Assembly (NCBI GenBank): GCA_013400155.1
Contig: VXBM01000133.1
Location: 891,482 to 955,481 of the forward strand
Source: Helopsaltes ochotensis
Taxonomy: Eukaryota; Chordata; Aves; Passeriformes; Locustellidae
DNA: 64,000 bases
Direction of reading: 5' to 3'
Part shown: piece after piece, positions 25,592 through 37,330 of the stretch
How positions within the stretch are numbered: the stretch's first letter is position 1
Layout of the letters: every line of letters begins with the position of its first letter
Notes under the pieces: model-generated
Told to the model about the DNA's origin: nothing
The model's input: the letters and a program-made list of their open reading frames with translations, nothing else
Databases searched by the model: none
Program-made: the position numbers and the translations under genes

Positions 25592-25976
25592 GTAAAACCA
25601 AATGCTAATGTTTGTGTTTCTGAAGGTGTTGATATCATAATTGTTTGGAAATGCGGTTTCCTTATCACATCTGAACTGAGATTTCCCACAGGAGAAAAGC
25701 AGGGATACGGTAAGAGGAATCAAAACGTTATTAGACCTCTTTAAGAGCCACCAGTATATCTGGGCATAAATTATACAGGTAAGTTTACAACTGGTAAACT
25801 GCAATTATCTGTTTTACTTAATATGAAAACATTGGCGTTGAGAGTCAATGGGAATTTCAGTAGGATTTAATATTGCTAAGGATTTAATGATTTTTGTCTC
25901 ACTATTACTTGATAGTTTTTATGATATATAAAGTTTTTTTCAAATTACAGTAAAACAAATCCTGTAGCTCTTTTCT

Positions 25977-26030
25977 CAGGCAAGAGTCCCTCAATGGGAG
26001 TTTTGCCTGAGTGAGAACTGAATGAGGTCT
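25977..26030 (+). mobile_element. Relic of an old interspersed repeat with internal inverted repeat
   Basis: The words 'caatgggagttttgcctgag' and the mirrored 'caggcaagagtccctc' form an imperfect palindrome (25977-26009), followed by 'gagaactgaatgaggtct'. I recall this arrangement as a very common old repeat in bird, crocodilian and turtle DNA. I cannot name the family with certainty. Only a short decayed piece remains. Confidence 0.5.
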
Positions 26031-27280
26031 AAATAATTAGCAATTAAAATATTCGGTTATTGTGCTATTGAATATAACAAAGCACTGGAGGTATTAAAAA
26101 TTGCTAATCTCCTTCTTATTAAAATGTTAACTGCTAAACATAATACAGTTTTGCATTTCTATCATTCATTTTTGCAGTTCATTAGTAGAGGTGAAATGTT
26201 TGTGACAAATAGTCATTTGAACTTCTAAGGGATTGACTTTGTTTTCCTGGCATTTTAGTTAATATTTCCGACTGAGTTAATTTACAAGCAGAAGTTTTTG
26301 CGTAAGCCGTGGATTTTAGTCAGAAACCTGATCGTGAGTAACTTCTCATGTGCCATTCAGGAGTATTTGCAGAAGAAAGCTGATGGTAGGCTACTCCTCA
26401 GGAGGCAGGGCTGGGCAATTTGGGGATCCCAGTTTATATACATTTTAATCAGCAGCTTCTTGGAATGGACTCGGTGATAGGTTAAGGGTTGTCTGTAGGG
26501 TTGTCCCAGTGAGACACCAGCATGTGAACAGTTTAGCAACAGGCTAAGGAGCAAAGTTGTGCACCCCAGGCCTGTTAATTAGCACATGAGCTCTTTATTA
26601 CCCTGCTAGGTAATGTAAGGGCCAGACTGTGCTCTCATCCTGCTTCACAGGGCAAAAGAATGAGTAAGATGTGTCTCCTGTCTCCTTCTTCACATAGCAG
26701 CAGAGGAAGTGTGGGAAGGGAGAGTCGTATTTGGTGATAGAGAACAGAGTGCAAGTGAAGGTGGTAGCTGGTAGAGGAAGAAGATGAATTTATGAAAGGA
26801 TTTGGTGACAGGTGAATTTCCCAGGGTATGGAGATTTGAGACTGGAAAGAACTGCACTTACATGCTGAGTCGTCCCAAGAGAGGAAGCAGGATTTTATTT
26901 CCATCTTTTGACGTTTTATAGAATTCCAAAGGTGACCATGGATTGGAGGGTGAAGTTGCCACCTCTCCAACACACTGGTCAGACCAACAGTCTATCAACT
27001 CTCTCCTCCTCCATGAAAGTATGAAAAACAAACCGTTGTTTATACTCGAAAGTGTGAGAAATCCATTACAGAAACGAAAACATCAGAAAGGCTGCAAAAT
27101 CAGGGCGACATCAGGGACAGGCGACACCCTGAATGCTATTTCTCCCATAGTCAGTCCCTGGAATAAATTTTGCTACTTATTATGCCTAAAGGGTTTGTTT
27201 TGGTTTTTTTTTTCCTCATCTTTCTCTAGAGACATTTAGACCTAGGCATTTAATTGTGCCATATAACTGTTGGCAATTCA

Positions 27281-27400
27281 GGCCATGATTCTGCAAGGAT
27301 TTACATGTGTATTTCACTTACAGCATTATGAGTAATCCTGTTGAAATACATGAGATTAATTGTAGGACATAAAGTTAGGCATGTATATTTGTCTTTGTAG
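27281..27400. mobile_element. Decayed ancient repeat with inverted-repeat ends
   Basis: It begins 'ggccatgattctgcaagg' and ends '...catgtatatttgtctttgtag'. These are diverged forms of an element I remember from turtles, crocodilians and birds with 'gattctgcaaagactta' and its near reverse complement at the two ends, which suggests a fold-back non-autonomous DNA element. About 120 bp are recognisable. The family name is not assigned. Confidence 0.5.
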
Positions 27401-29053
27401 TAAAAGAGGTGTTGTTTAATTTATTTATTTACTTTCAGGGTGGGAAATTATTTTTAAAAATACATAAATACGTGGGATTTTCCAGTAATTCTGTAGCAAT
27501 AAAAGAGGAGGTGGATGGTAGCAAAATAAGCTTTCTACTTGTTCCCCAGAATCACATTTTTGTCAGGTTCTTAGCTGTAAAGTATGGGTAAGAACAGGCT
27601 GCTATCATTTTCCTTTTTACATGCACAGTTAAACCTCCAGCTAAAATGAGGTGATCATATGATTTATTATAGAGGAATGAACAGGACAGAAATCAAACAG
27701 GAAGTCATGTGTACTTGTGTGGACTCTTGTTTATAATTTCATCAGATTGGTGCACACCTCAGACATTTTATGTAGTGATAAGACATGCAAAGTATTCTGG
27801 AGCCAGCAGCAATACCTTCACCTGAATGTCAAAACTGGCAGAGCTTTTTAAACCAAACCTCAATAACAACTTGTATTTTAAAAGCAGCTATTCTTAAGAT
27901 ATATCTACCAACTACAGACAAGTAAGTGTAGAATTGTTTCCTACTTTCCTTCATACCATTTTTCTTCCTCTCTTGTTTACCTCCATGGAGGAACAAGGCT
28001 GCAGGCTTACCTGTAAATACTGGGTGTAACTATGGGCAACAGTGCAGAGGAGCTAGAAAGCTATGTGGAAGTTTGTGCAAAGCACAGGAATGCAGTTAGA
28101 AAATGGGGAGACCTATGGAATGAGACATTCCAGAGGAGGTATCTTCTGTTTCTCCAGATGCCTACATCACATCTTTATATCTATGAAGGGATGGGCAGCA
28201 CAAACCCTTCATTTCAACTGCTTCCTCTATCTTAGGTTGTAGTTTCCTTGCATTTATGTACTTAAATCTGAATGAGGTAGTAGAAGCCTGTGGACACAGT
28301 GGAACGTTTGGATGGGAGCTTTGCCATGAGATCAAGAACTGAAATTCCTCAAAGCTGTAGATGTTTAGCTGCTGGGATTTCTCTCATACAGTCATGAGAG
28401 AAAGGGTGTCACTGAATATGCAGCCGGGGATTTAAATGTTAGATGTGTTTATTTTTTGAATCCTTGTTCAAGCCAGTGTGCACTGACTGTAAAGTGATTA
28501 TCCTGTGTATTTTCCCTAGATTCCTCCTCTTCTCTCTGTGGATGTATACACAAAACTATGTCCAAATGCTTCCATCTGAAGTTTTCCTAGGAATTTCTTG
28601 GCTTGTTTTCTTCTTGTTATTGTTTTTAGTGCGTATACCTAATTAACCAGAAAGCTCTCTGGACTGAAAACATCCAAAAAAGGGTCAAGTTCCTGATTAG
28701 AAAGATATGACCTGTCCATAAAATCTAAGTCCTATCATACATTCTCATGGATCTGGGTACCCTTTGTGAAAAAGCCAAAATACTCAAGGCTTACTGCTTG
28801 TGTGGATTTGGGCCACTGCAGCAGAACATTTTGTTTACAACAACTAATTCTAGGACCTACTTTGGTGTTGTGGATATTTAACTCCTACCCACTCAAACAG
28901 AAATACTTCAAAATAATTAAAAGTAAATGCATTACCTTTATTCCAAGGTCTTCTTAAACAAGAAGCCAATGCTTTTGTTGAAAAATAAATATTAAACCTG
29001 AATTTTTGATTGTCATTTGTGCCATGGCTGATGAAGTTAAATCATTGAAAACT

Positions 29054-29070
29054 AAAAAAAAAAAAAAAAA
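29054..29070. repeat. Poly-A run (17)
   Basis: Uninterrupted A homopolymer. Confidence 0.97.
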
Positions 29071-30837
29071 GCAGATGAAATTTGTCTTTTCAAGCTGAAG
29101 TCCAGGACTGGAGCCCTGTATTGCCTCTCTGCAAAATGCTTACTGAGGTAGCACTGGAAGAAATACAGTGGGTGTTGTGGTCTGTTCACTTTTAATGCAC
29201 TGCTGTAAAAGACTTTGAATGATTTGGGGGAAAATATTTGAGGGAAATTCCCTGGTAGGCTGTAGGAATTCTCCCTGTTTAGTCTTTCACCTGAAATGAA
29301 TGCACTTTAACCCTCTGTTGCAGTCCTGGTGCCATGGTTGCAGCTCCCAACGTTGACGCTTGGCCAATTGCCACAAGAATTGATCACTTGCTGCTGTATA
29401 GGGAATAATTGCCTAGATCTGATACCAATAACCTTGTTAATCCTGCCAAAACCTATGCATTCATATTTGATAAATGTTAATACTGGAATCTGCCATGTTC
29501 TTTCAACATCAAGCTTCACAGGAAATCTCTGCTTCCATGCAGAAGTCCTCCTTACTTGCAGCTCCAGGAGGTGAAATCCAGCTTCTTTCTTATGTTGACA
29601 CTACATTAGCTGTTTTTTTTTTTTTACTGCTGAATTTAATTCCAGGCATCCAGTAGCATTCCAGAGGGAGAGAGGACCAGCAATGCAGCCTGCACTGCTG
29701 TTTCTCTGCTTGTGATGAATAATAGCACCCTGGGCTAGTTAACTATTACACTGACTTTTCCCTGTTCCTTCACAGTTGATTTGTGCCCAGGGGACATGGG
29801 TTACCGGAGCCTGGCTGCCAACCCAAAGTTTAGTATTTTGTGTGAATGTGTGTTTATGTTTACCTGCATGCATATCTGTTGTGTTATCCAGCAGATATTC
29901 TAGTAAAATTAACAATCCAGGCCAGTGTGCCTGGTTTTTCTATATAAAAGGTATAAGTCAGAGGTAATGTTTTATTCTTCCTCCTTTATTTTTCTTGACA
30001 CTGAATGTGAAAGCATTGACCTCTTAAATCAACACACTGGTTTCCTTGTTCAGTGCTTTAAGCGTGGAGTTTCAGGGTGCTAAAATTTTCTTTCTTAGAG
30101 CACATTTGAATCATGTGGCCTTTGATTCATGTTGATTTGCCAGGGGCTGTGACCTGATGCCTTCTCTATGAAAAAGATAACATCCCTCTTCACTGAGTGT
30201 GAAAAAGTGGTGGCAAGAAGTATAGGTAAGGGAAGTTTTTTAAGATTCAGAATGAAATATTTAACCACCATTGGTTTTGATCAGATTTGTGCCAGGGTTA
30301 AAGCCAAGAAGAAACTTTCAGTCATTCTCATTTTCTTCTTCATCTGAACTGCAGATCGTCTGGTAGTATCTGGATGACGTGGCACACGTGACACTTGCCA
30401 CTTTTGCCACATGGAACATAATTTGACTTTAAATTCTTTTTTCTGTGCCAGTGACTCAGTTTACGTTCTTTAGAAAGAATAAATAGCAATTTTGCTGTCC
30501 AGATGTCACAGCCAGGTGTTGAGACAGATTAAAGTACTGATCTTTAATATCTCTGGTGTTTGTTTTGGGAAAGTTAATTTTCTTCACTGGATAGCTCAGG
30601 ACAGTGACTTTTTTTCTTCTTTTCCTGGCCGATTTCTAGTCCATTGTCATTAAAACCCAAAAGAGACTTGCCTTCCCTGTTTTTCTGTAAAAAAGTAGAA
30701 CATGGCTTGACAAGGAATTAATTGTAAAAGAGAGGGCTAAATCCTCCATCTTGTGGTTCAAGATTTTAACTTCAAATGCTGTTATGTCCTGCAAAATTCA
30801 GGAGATACTTCTTTCACTGAGTAGTATGGTGAAATAA

Positions 30838-30953
30838 TTTCTTCTCTCCTTCCCTCCCTCTCGCCTTTCCTTCCCTTTAGTTCTCTTTTTTCTTTCTCTA
30901 TTTCTTTCTCTCTCCCTGTTAGTCTCTCCCTGTTTCTCTGTCTGTCCCCTCCT
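30838..30953. repeat. Polypyrimidine (C/T) tract, ~115 bp
   Basis: Almost all C and T on the + strand with a few purine interruptions, made of irregular TCCC, CTTT and TCTC units. The minus strand is purine-rich, and its Arg/Glu/Lys-rich open frame is a composition artefact. Such tracts can adopt triplex structure when they have mirror symmetry, which here is imperfect. Confidence 0.9.
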
Positions 30954-31193
30954 TGAGTGGATGGACGTCTGTTCTCCTGTTAGACCCGAATCAGACATTT
31001 GTGGGGGGACACTGTGATACTGCTGCTGAACACCTTCCATGTGCTTTTGTTGTTCATTTAGGAAGCCTTCCAGTCACAGCCAGCCTTAAGTTATACAGCA
31101 GTTTGATGAGCAGAGTAGCATTCCTGCATAACTTCCTGCATAACTCGGTTATTAAATACGTATGTATATAAATATAAATATATAAAATTCATT

Positions 31194-31212
31194 TATATAT
31201 ATATATATATAT
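31194..31212. repeat. (TA)n microsatellite
   Basis: About nine TA units in a wider AT-rich stretch starting near 31158. Confidence 0.95.
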
Positions 31213-33405
31213 GTGTGGGTTGTTAAAAGACCAACCCCTATTCCTCCTATTTGTACCACAAATGAAATGGCAGACAACAAAATGAGAGACAGCAAGAAGT
31301 CAGCAGCAGTGGGAGCTGGACCACTTCTGCGGCAGCAGCACATTTGAGTGCCAGGAAGAGGAGGTAGACCATTTTGACTCTGAAAAACAGCTTTGAGGCC
31401 ATTTTAGTTGTTCCCTTTGGCTCTTTGTATCATTCTTACTGATATTAATAGGACTGGGGGGATTATACAAGTCTCTATGCCTTCCAAAGGCATATCTTTA
31501 GGATGGCAGAGAGAATTCATGAAAGTAGGCAGAGGCTCTTCGGAGAGAAAAGCAGCTGAAAGCTTGAATTTTTTTCTGGTGAGAAATCAATATTGAGAAA
31601 AGAAAAAAAAAGTAATGTTGCTCCTTAGTCATTCATAGAGCATTTTAATTATGTAAGTTTTTATAAATCTGAATTGTGGTCATTTGCTGCAGAACTTTGA
31701 TCTGAAACTTTTTCCTTCCTCTGGATTAAAATATCTTTACAATTATGTTTATAGGCACATTTAGATGTTTGGGGGTTTTTTTATGGGATGGGACTGCCCC
31801 AAGATCTCAGTATCTCTGTCTAAGTGTTACTTTTTAACAGTTTGATTGGTATGTGGCTAAAACACAATGTTCCAATCCCACCTGCCTGGCTGGGCTATAA
31901 ACGTGAGATGCACTGTTTCCATATAAACTTTAAGCTTCCTTGAGATTCCAGAGGCCGCCAGACTGAATCACTCCCAGGTTATCACCTCCACAAAGACTGG
32001 AGACTCTTATCATTACTTCAGAGGTCATCAAAAGAAAGCGTCTTTCTCTTTGCCAAGGCATTATACTGCAGCAGAAATTCATTCACTTAGGGGTAACTGA
32101 ACCTCTCTAGATCTTGGGAAAAAATACTTTTACCTAAGCATTTGGGTTTGAGAAACAGCTTTTCTTTGGTTATTTTGCAATTAGTTTTAAAAATCTTCAT
32201 CCTCCCACTATTCTTCATTATAATTGGTGACTCTGAGCAGAGCGATGTGTGGAGGCAACATTGCAATGAAAAACCCAGTTATTACCCAGACTGATCCAAA
32301 TAAGCAAGCCCACCATCCTCTCAGGCTCTTCAGAAAAATGTGGAACCTTTTTCCAAAGCCATTGTCTGGGGAAGAGAGCTGCACAGATTTTTGTAAAATG
32401 CCCACATCCATTTATCTCTTAGGGAGATCTGCTTCCTGTAGTTTGGAGAGCTGCCTGTGGAGTTTTGAGGAGAGTTTGCTTGTGTATGTACACTGAACAT
32501 CCGTGGCCTGCCGGTGATCCTGTCATCTCTAACCCTAGGACTGTGCTTTAGTAAAATAGATTATTGTTCAGTTACCCAAGCTTTGTTTATGTCACTACTA
32601 GAAGGCAGCAGCAGGTGAGAAGTAACTTGAATATGCCCTCTCCTGGTGTTGTGTAAAGTGCTGTTTTCATTCCCCAGTTAGAATTTCTCCATAATCGAGC
32701 CCTGAAATTATGAGTTCTTTAAGTTTTTCAGATCCTCAGAGTCTTTCTGTAGTGGTTTAAGATGCTCGACTTTGTATTCAAGAAGTGACATGACCTCTTC
32801 TTCTCTTTTCTTGGATACAAAACCTCATCAATTTTCTGAAGAATAAATGTGCCTGTAAATAATTTCCATCTCAATGAAATCCATGTTTATCTGAATATTG
32901 ATGTCTTAAATGGCAAAAGGAAGAAGATATTGAAAACAGGTATTTTTTTCACTTTGAAAACAGGTATCTTTTCTTTCTTATGTAGCTATTATCAGTCTTA
33001 CATAGTAGTTAAACTTGTATTTACATTTTCAGGTCACATTTTTTGGAACGCTATGTTAAGAGAGAAAAGCAGGTAAAAAACCACACTTCTCCTTTAGAAA
33101 CCTTTTCCTTGACATCTGGTAATATGAGTGTTAGGGTTAGTTTGGCATGTTGTAGGAAAAATACATATAAGCCTTGAGCTTAAATTTTGAAACCTGTACA
33201 GCCAACGCTGTGTATAGTTGATCTGGATATATCTTGCAGAATTACAGAATTGAGCCTTTAAATAAAATCTTACTTTTATTTTGACATTCAAGTAATTGTA
33301 AAATGGGTGTTTTTTAAAAAACAAAAAGCATGATTTAGCAGAATTTTTTTCCTGCTTTTTTGATCAATTTTCTAACCAGAAATATTTTTTCTTGAAGTCT
33401 TGCCA

Positions 33406-33430
33406 NNNNNNNNNNNNNNNNNNNNNNNNN
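33406..33430. other. Assembly gap (25 N)
   Basis: Twenty-five undetermined bases directly before a poly-A run. The gap size is probably nominal, so distances across it are uncertain. Confidence 0.99.
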
Positions 33431-33497
<67 letters not shown>

Positions 33498-33548
33498 CAA
33501 AAAAAAAACCAAAAAAAACCCCAAAAAAAACCCCACAAAAAAACCCCA
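33431..33548. repeat. Poly-A (65) grading into A-run/CCCC repeat
   Basis: Sixty-five A follow the gap, and then come A7-A8 blocks separated by CC, CCC or CCCC up to about 33548. The complementary strand thus carries several GGG/GGGG runs with long T spacers. The layout resembles an expanded A-rich tail that has gained C interruptions, and the gap in front suggests the assembly could not read through it. Confidence 0.93.
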
Positions 33549-34257
33549 CTAAGCTATGTCTGAAGAAATGTCACATTTCTCTGGAAACGCGGAACTCACT
33601 TCTTACTGCTTTGAAAAAATCAAATGAAGTAACCTCTCCATTTACAGAACAATTTCTCTCTGTGTTCCACTTCCATTTCTTATTGGAAATCAAACAGCTT
33701 TGTTTATCAGCACTTCTGCAAACTTAGTCCCTTGTGCACACACACAAAACCCCCTAAATCTATGCATCCTAGGGAATCAAAGATTTTGGAAGGTATATTT
33801 TTCATAGGTAGTTACAAATATGTATTAAAAAATTCCCATTGCATGAATTTCTTAAGGGGGGAATACATGAAATCACAAAGGAAAATGTTATGGCAAAAAG
33901 TACAGAAGTAAACGCAAATTTAAATCTTCACATTAGGAAGACTGACTGAAGTAGCAACATTGCACAGATGCTAAAACCAAAGCTGTTAAAGTAGAACTGG
34001 GTTTCAGTCTGAGGCTTTGCTTCTGACCTCTTGCTGATGTGGAGTTCTAAGGCAACATTGGTGTCCTCTTCAGCTGCCTCTAGGTCTCTTCAGTTGTGGA
34101 AAATACCTGCTGGGGAAATACAGCTAGAAGTCTTCATTCCTTTGTACAACTTCAGGGTATTAATTCTTAACACAGCTTTCAATGAGGTAAAAGATCACAG
34201 TAACTCCTACGGGAAATATTTAAGTGGATGAACCCTGAAAACCAGGAGCAAATATTC

Positions 34258-34305
34258 TATTTTATTTTACTTTATTTTGTTTTATTTTATTTTGTTTTAC
34301 TTTTT
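34258..34305. repeat. (TTTTA/TTTTG/TTTAC)n pentamer repeat
   Basis: Imperfect five-base repeat units of T-rich sequence with alternating A, G and AC positions. Confidence 0.9.
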
Positions 34306-37273
34306 AAGAGGAGGGCCTTGAGGACTGTCTGTGGGCTTTTTGAGGCTTTCAGCTTCTTTTCTCCAGTGCACTACATCCACTAAATATGAGAGGAACTTTG
34401 CCTTACACAAAGCTGTCATGGTTTTAAGGCCCTTCTGCTCCCTCTGAACGTGTATTGTAACAGGTGCCTCACGTGCTTGGCTCTCCTGGAGAAGTTTTAT
34501 GGATTAAAGCACCACGAGTACCCTGCACAGTGGCGCTATTAACAGAGTGGAATGAGGTTGGGAGAAAAACTCATATAGAAGCTACACACCTAGGTGCAGT
34601 TAGTAAACAGAGATAGTTCCCCTCATTAAGCGTAATTAAACCTAATATTGACTGCAAACTGTTACTTACCTGAAACTTCTCTGCAGACATTGTGGGAAAG
34701 GGATTAACTTAGCAGATAGGTACACTAATTACTACTTTCTTCACATTAAAGTTACCATCAGCAAGGCCTATGTTCATAAATAAAACATAGTAGGGGATGA
34801 GAGACTGAGAAATATGTAAATTCATTTGCAGGAAAAAAGACCAAATTAAAAAAAGAAAGTTGAGTGATGCTACTGGAAGCAAAATGGCACTCTAGCTAAT
34901 TACCATGAAAAGTATGATAAATCATGGACGTGTATCCTTGACTTCTGACTGATAGAGCCTGCAGAGTGCAATCTCTCATGCGTAGCTGCCTCTGACTGAT
35001 TTAAACCCCTACCACTGTCGGGTTTGATGGGAAAGCACGAAAGTGTGTTATTTTTTTTCCTTGGGTATTGTTGCTACCTCTTTCTCCTAGAAATGACTTG
35101 CCATTATTGTGAAAATACAGTCTGATTTCTTGTCTGCAGAAGAATTGTTGTTTGATGCAATTGACAAACAAAGGCTCCAAAGATGGTTCTCCTTATGGTT
35201 TAATAGCTGCATTTTCAAATGCAATTGATCTGGTATATTGAGACGAGTATAGAAATATAATAAAATGTCATGGCAGAGATCTTGAGTCCCACAGACAAGA
35301 TTAAAAGTCAGAATCAGTTTAATTTATGAATTTCTATTTGTTTTCTGTAGAATTTTAGGTGAGTCACATTGCTGCTCTGTGCTTCAGCTTTTTTTATCTG
35401 TTTCCTCCCAAATTTCATAGTTGCTGCAAGGGACTGCACGCACTTAGGATTATTCAGATGAGAGGTTTGCAGGATGAGGCCATATTATATGTTACTGTGT
35501 CACTGCTGTTGCTGCTTAATCCTATAAATACTTTATATTAGAATACATAATGATGATGTGATTGTTGTTTGTGGGGTATTTTCTGTTTTCCTTGTATATC
35601 TGTCCTGAGTACATTTTTTGGTTGAGCCATATCAGAATAAAAGTCCCTTTTGCTGGGCTAGCTCACACCAGAATAATCCGGGGACAGATTTTTCCTGAGT
35701 TTCCTGAGCAGAGCGTTGCCCAATCCACAGGCACAGGAGAAGCTTGAGTACACTCGTATTTAATGTGCAAGGTGGAAATCTACCATCACAGTGGTGTTCT
35801 TATTATGTGGATATTTTAACAGAATATTATTATTGGCTTCTACTGTGTATTAGCCTTTAACTTTTTATGAAAAGAAATTCAATCTTTGTAATGCCCACAG
35901 TACCACATTTTGCTGAAAGAAGGGAGGGAAAAGTGGAGCTGTTAGGTGAACATCTGCAGATAGGTTCTAAGCAGTGAGTGCCTTGTTTGTTTGTTAATTT
36001 GTTTAATTTATCTTTCTGGTTTCTCTTTCTTTTCTAGAGATATTTACCCCTGTGATATTGATATGATGTATAGGTAGGAATGTGCGGTTCCCAGGTATGG
36101 GTATTATGCTTCAAGAAACAATGCTTAGTAATTTACAGTGTTTTCCTACTCTGGTAACCCTTACTCTTTGCAGCTTTTTGTGTAGCCAGCTGCAGTGTTT
36201 ATAAATGTTATCTTAATTTGCTTTTTGCAGTTTCATTGAGTTTTGACAGCATAGAATTTGAAGAAATATTTCAAAATTGTTTCAGAGCTGCAAATTGCTT
36301 TCAGAATTTACATGGCTAAATTCTGCAGTGACATACACATCATAACAGGTGATTAGCAAAGCAAAGAGATGTCCTCTGAGCAACAGTCCAAAATTATTGC
36401 TAGCTAGTGAAATCACAGGTTAAATAAGAACAATTTACTGGAGTAAATACAAATTTAAAATCTAGTTTGTTCCAGCATTAAAAAAAAAAATGTATTTACA
36501 TGACCGCTTGTTTAAGACTACACAACTGCAGCAAGGAGCTCTCACCTGGGATTCAATTTGAGGAGCTATTTATTGTGTCTGCTTCTTCAGAGATTTAGAA
36601 CAACTCTGTTATGGGCTTCTTTCTTTTTTTCCTGGTTCCCTTCCTTTTCAAAGGGAAGAAAAAAGGGTCAGTGTATAGAAAACAGAGAAAGAGACTTGAG
36701 ACGTAGATGTTATGAGGCTGCATAGCCTGTAAGTTTCTGTTTATCATCAAGGTGCTTGGCCAGACTTCTCCAGACTTACCAGCTGAATATCATGGGGAGT
36801 CTTAATCACATTGTGTCTGTAGCAGTGGACAGCCTAAATCCTGGGCAAGCATTCCAGCATTTGGCCTATTATGTTAATCTGCATGGTTTTTCTGATTAGA
36901 AATTAAAATTGGGTATATCAGCCTTATAAGGGAAACATTGCAAACAAGTATTTTTGATAAACAGTAAATATTAGGAAAACTCCATTACATAAGAAATGAG
37001 AATATAAACTCCAGCCATGTTTTTTTGGGAGGAAATAAATTATTCTGCTTTGTATGTTAGTATTCTAAAAGTAAACCGTGTTACTTCCCATCTTCTGCCC
37101 AGCCAGCTGGTGTCCACTGGACACTAAAAAGTCCAATGGGCACAATAGTAATTGATCTCTTTGATCTCTTGTCAAACTCATTCCCTCCAGTTCTTCTAAG
37201 AGCTCTTAAGCTTCTGGCAAAAGAACTATCTAAGTAATAACAAACTTGAAACCCAATTACCTCTGCAAAGCAT

Positions 37274-37330
37274 AGGCCAAATCCTGTGAATTCATACTGA
37301 GGCAAAGTTTACACTGAAGTCAAAATTAGG
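37274..37330 (-). mobile_element. Possible relic of the same old repeat as at 25977
   Basis: On the minus strand the block reads 'ttgcctcagtatgaattca' then 'caggatttggcc', a diverged match to the 'ttgcctgagtaagaactgcaggatttggcc' type word of an old archosaur/turtle repeat. It is preceded by 'actgaagtcaa'-like sequence. The match is short and from memory. Confidence 0.4.

Larger units (their letters stand above)
25592..33405. other. Non-coding stretch with ancient repeat relics and low-complexity DNA
   Basis: No gene supported. Two old interspersed-repeat relics (25977-26030 and 27281-27400), a polypyrimidine tract (30838-30953), a TA run (31194-31212) and A or T runs (29054-29070, 29613-29625) are listed separately. 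A 24-bp tandem duplication containing TTGAAAACAGGTAT occurs at about 32930-32977. The remaining sequence is AT-leaning and unremarkable. Confidence 0.55.

Noticed and set aside
28273..28283. TGAGGTAGTAG, identical to the first 11 bases of let-7
   Set aside because: The match stops after 11 bases and no complementary arm that would make a precursor hairpin is seen nearby.
30798..31040. Minus-strand frame rich in Arg, Glu and Lys
   Set aside because: Reads the complement of the polypyrimidine tract; low-complexity artefact.
32163..32173. TCTTTGGTTAT, identical to the first 11 bases of miR-9
   Set aside because: The rest of the mature sequence does not match and no miR-9* arm or hairpin follows.
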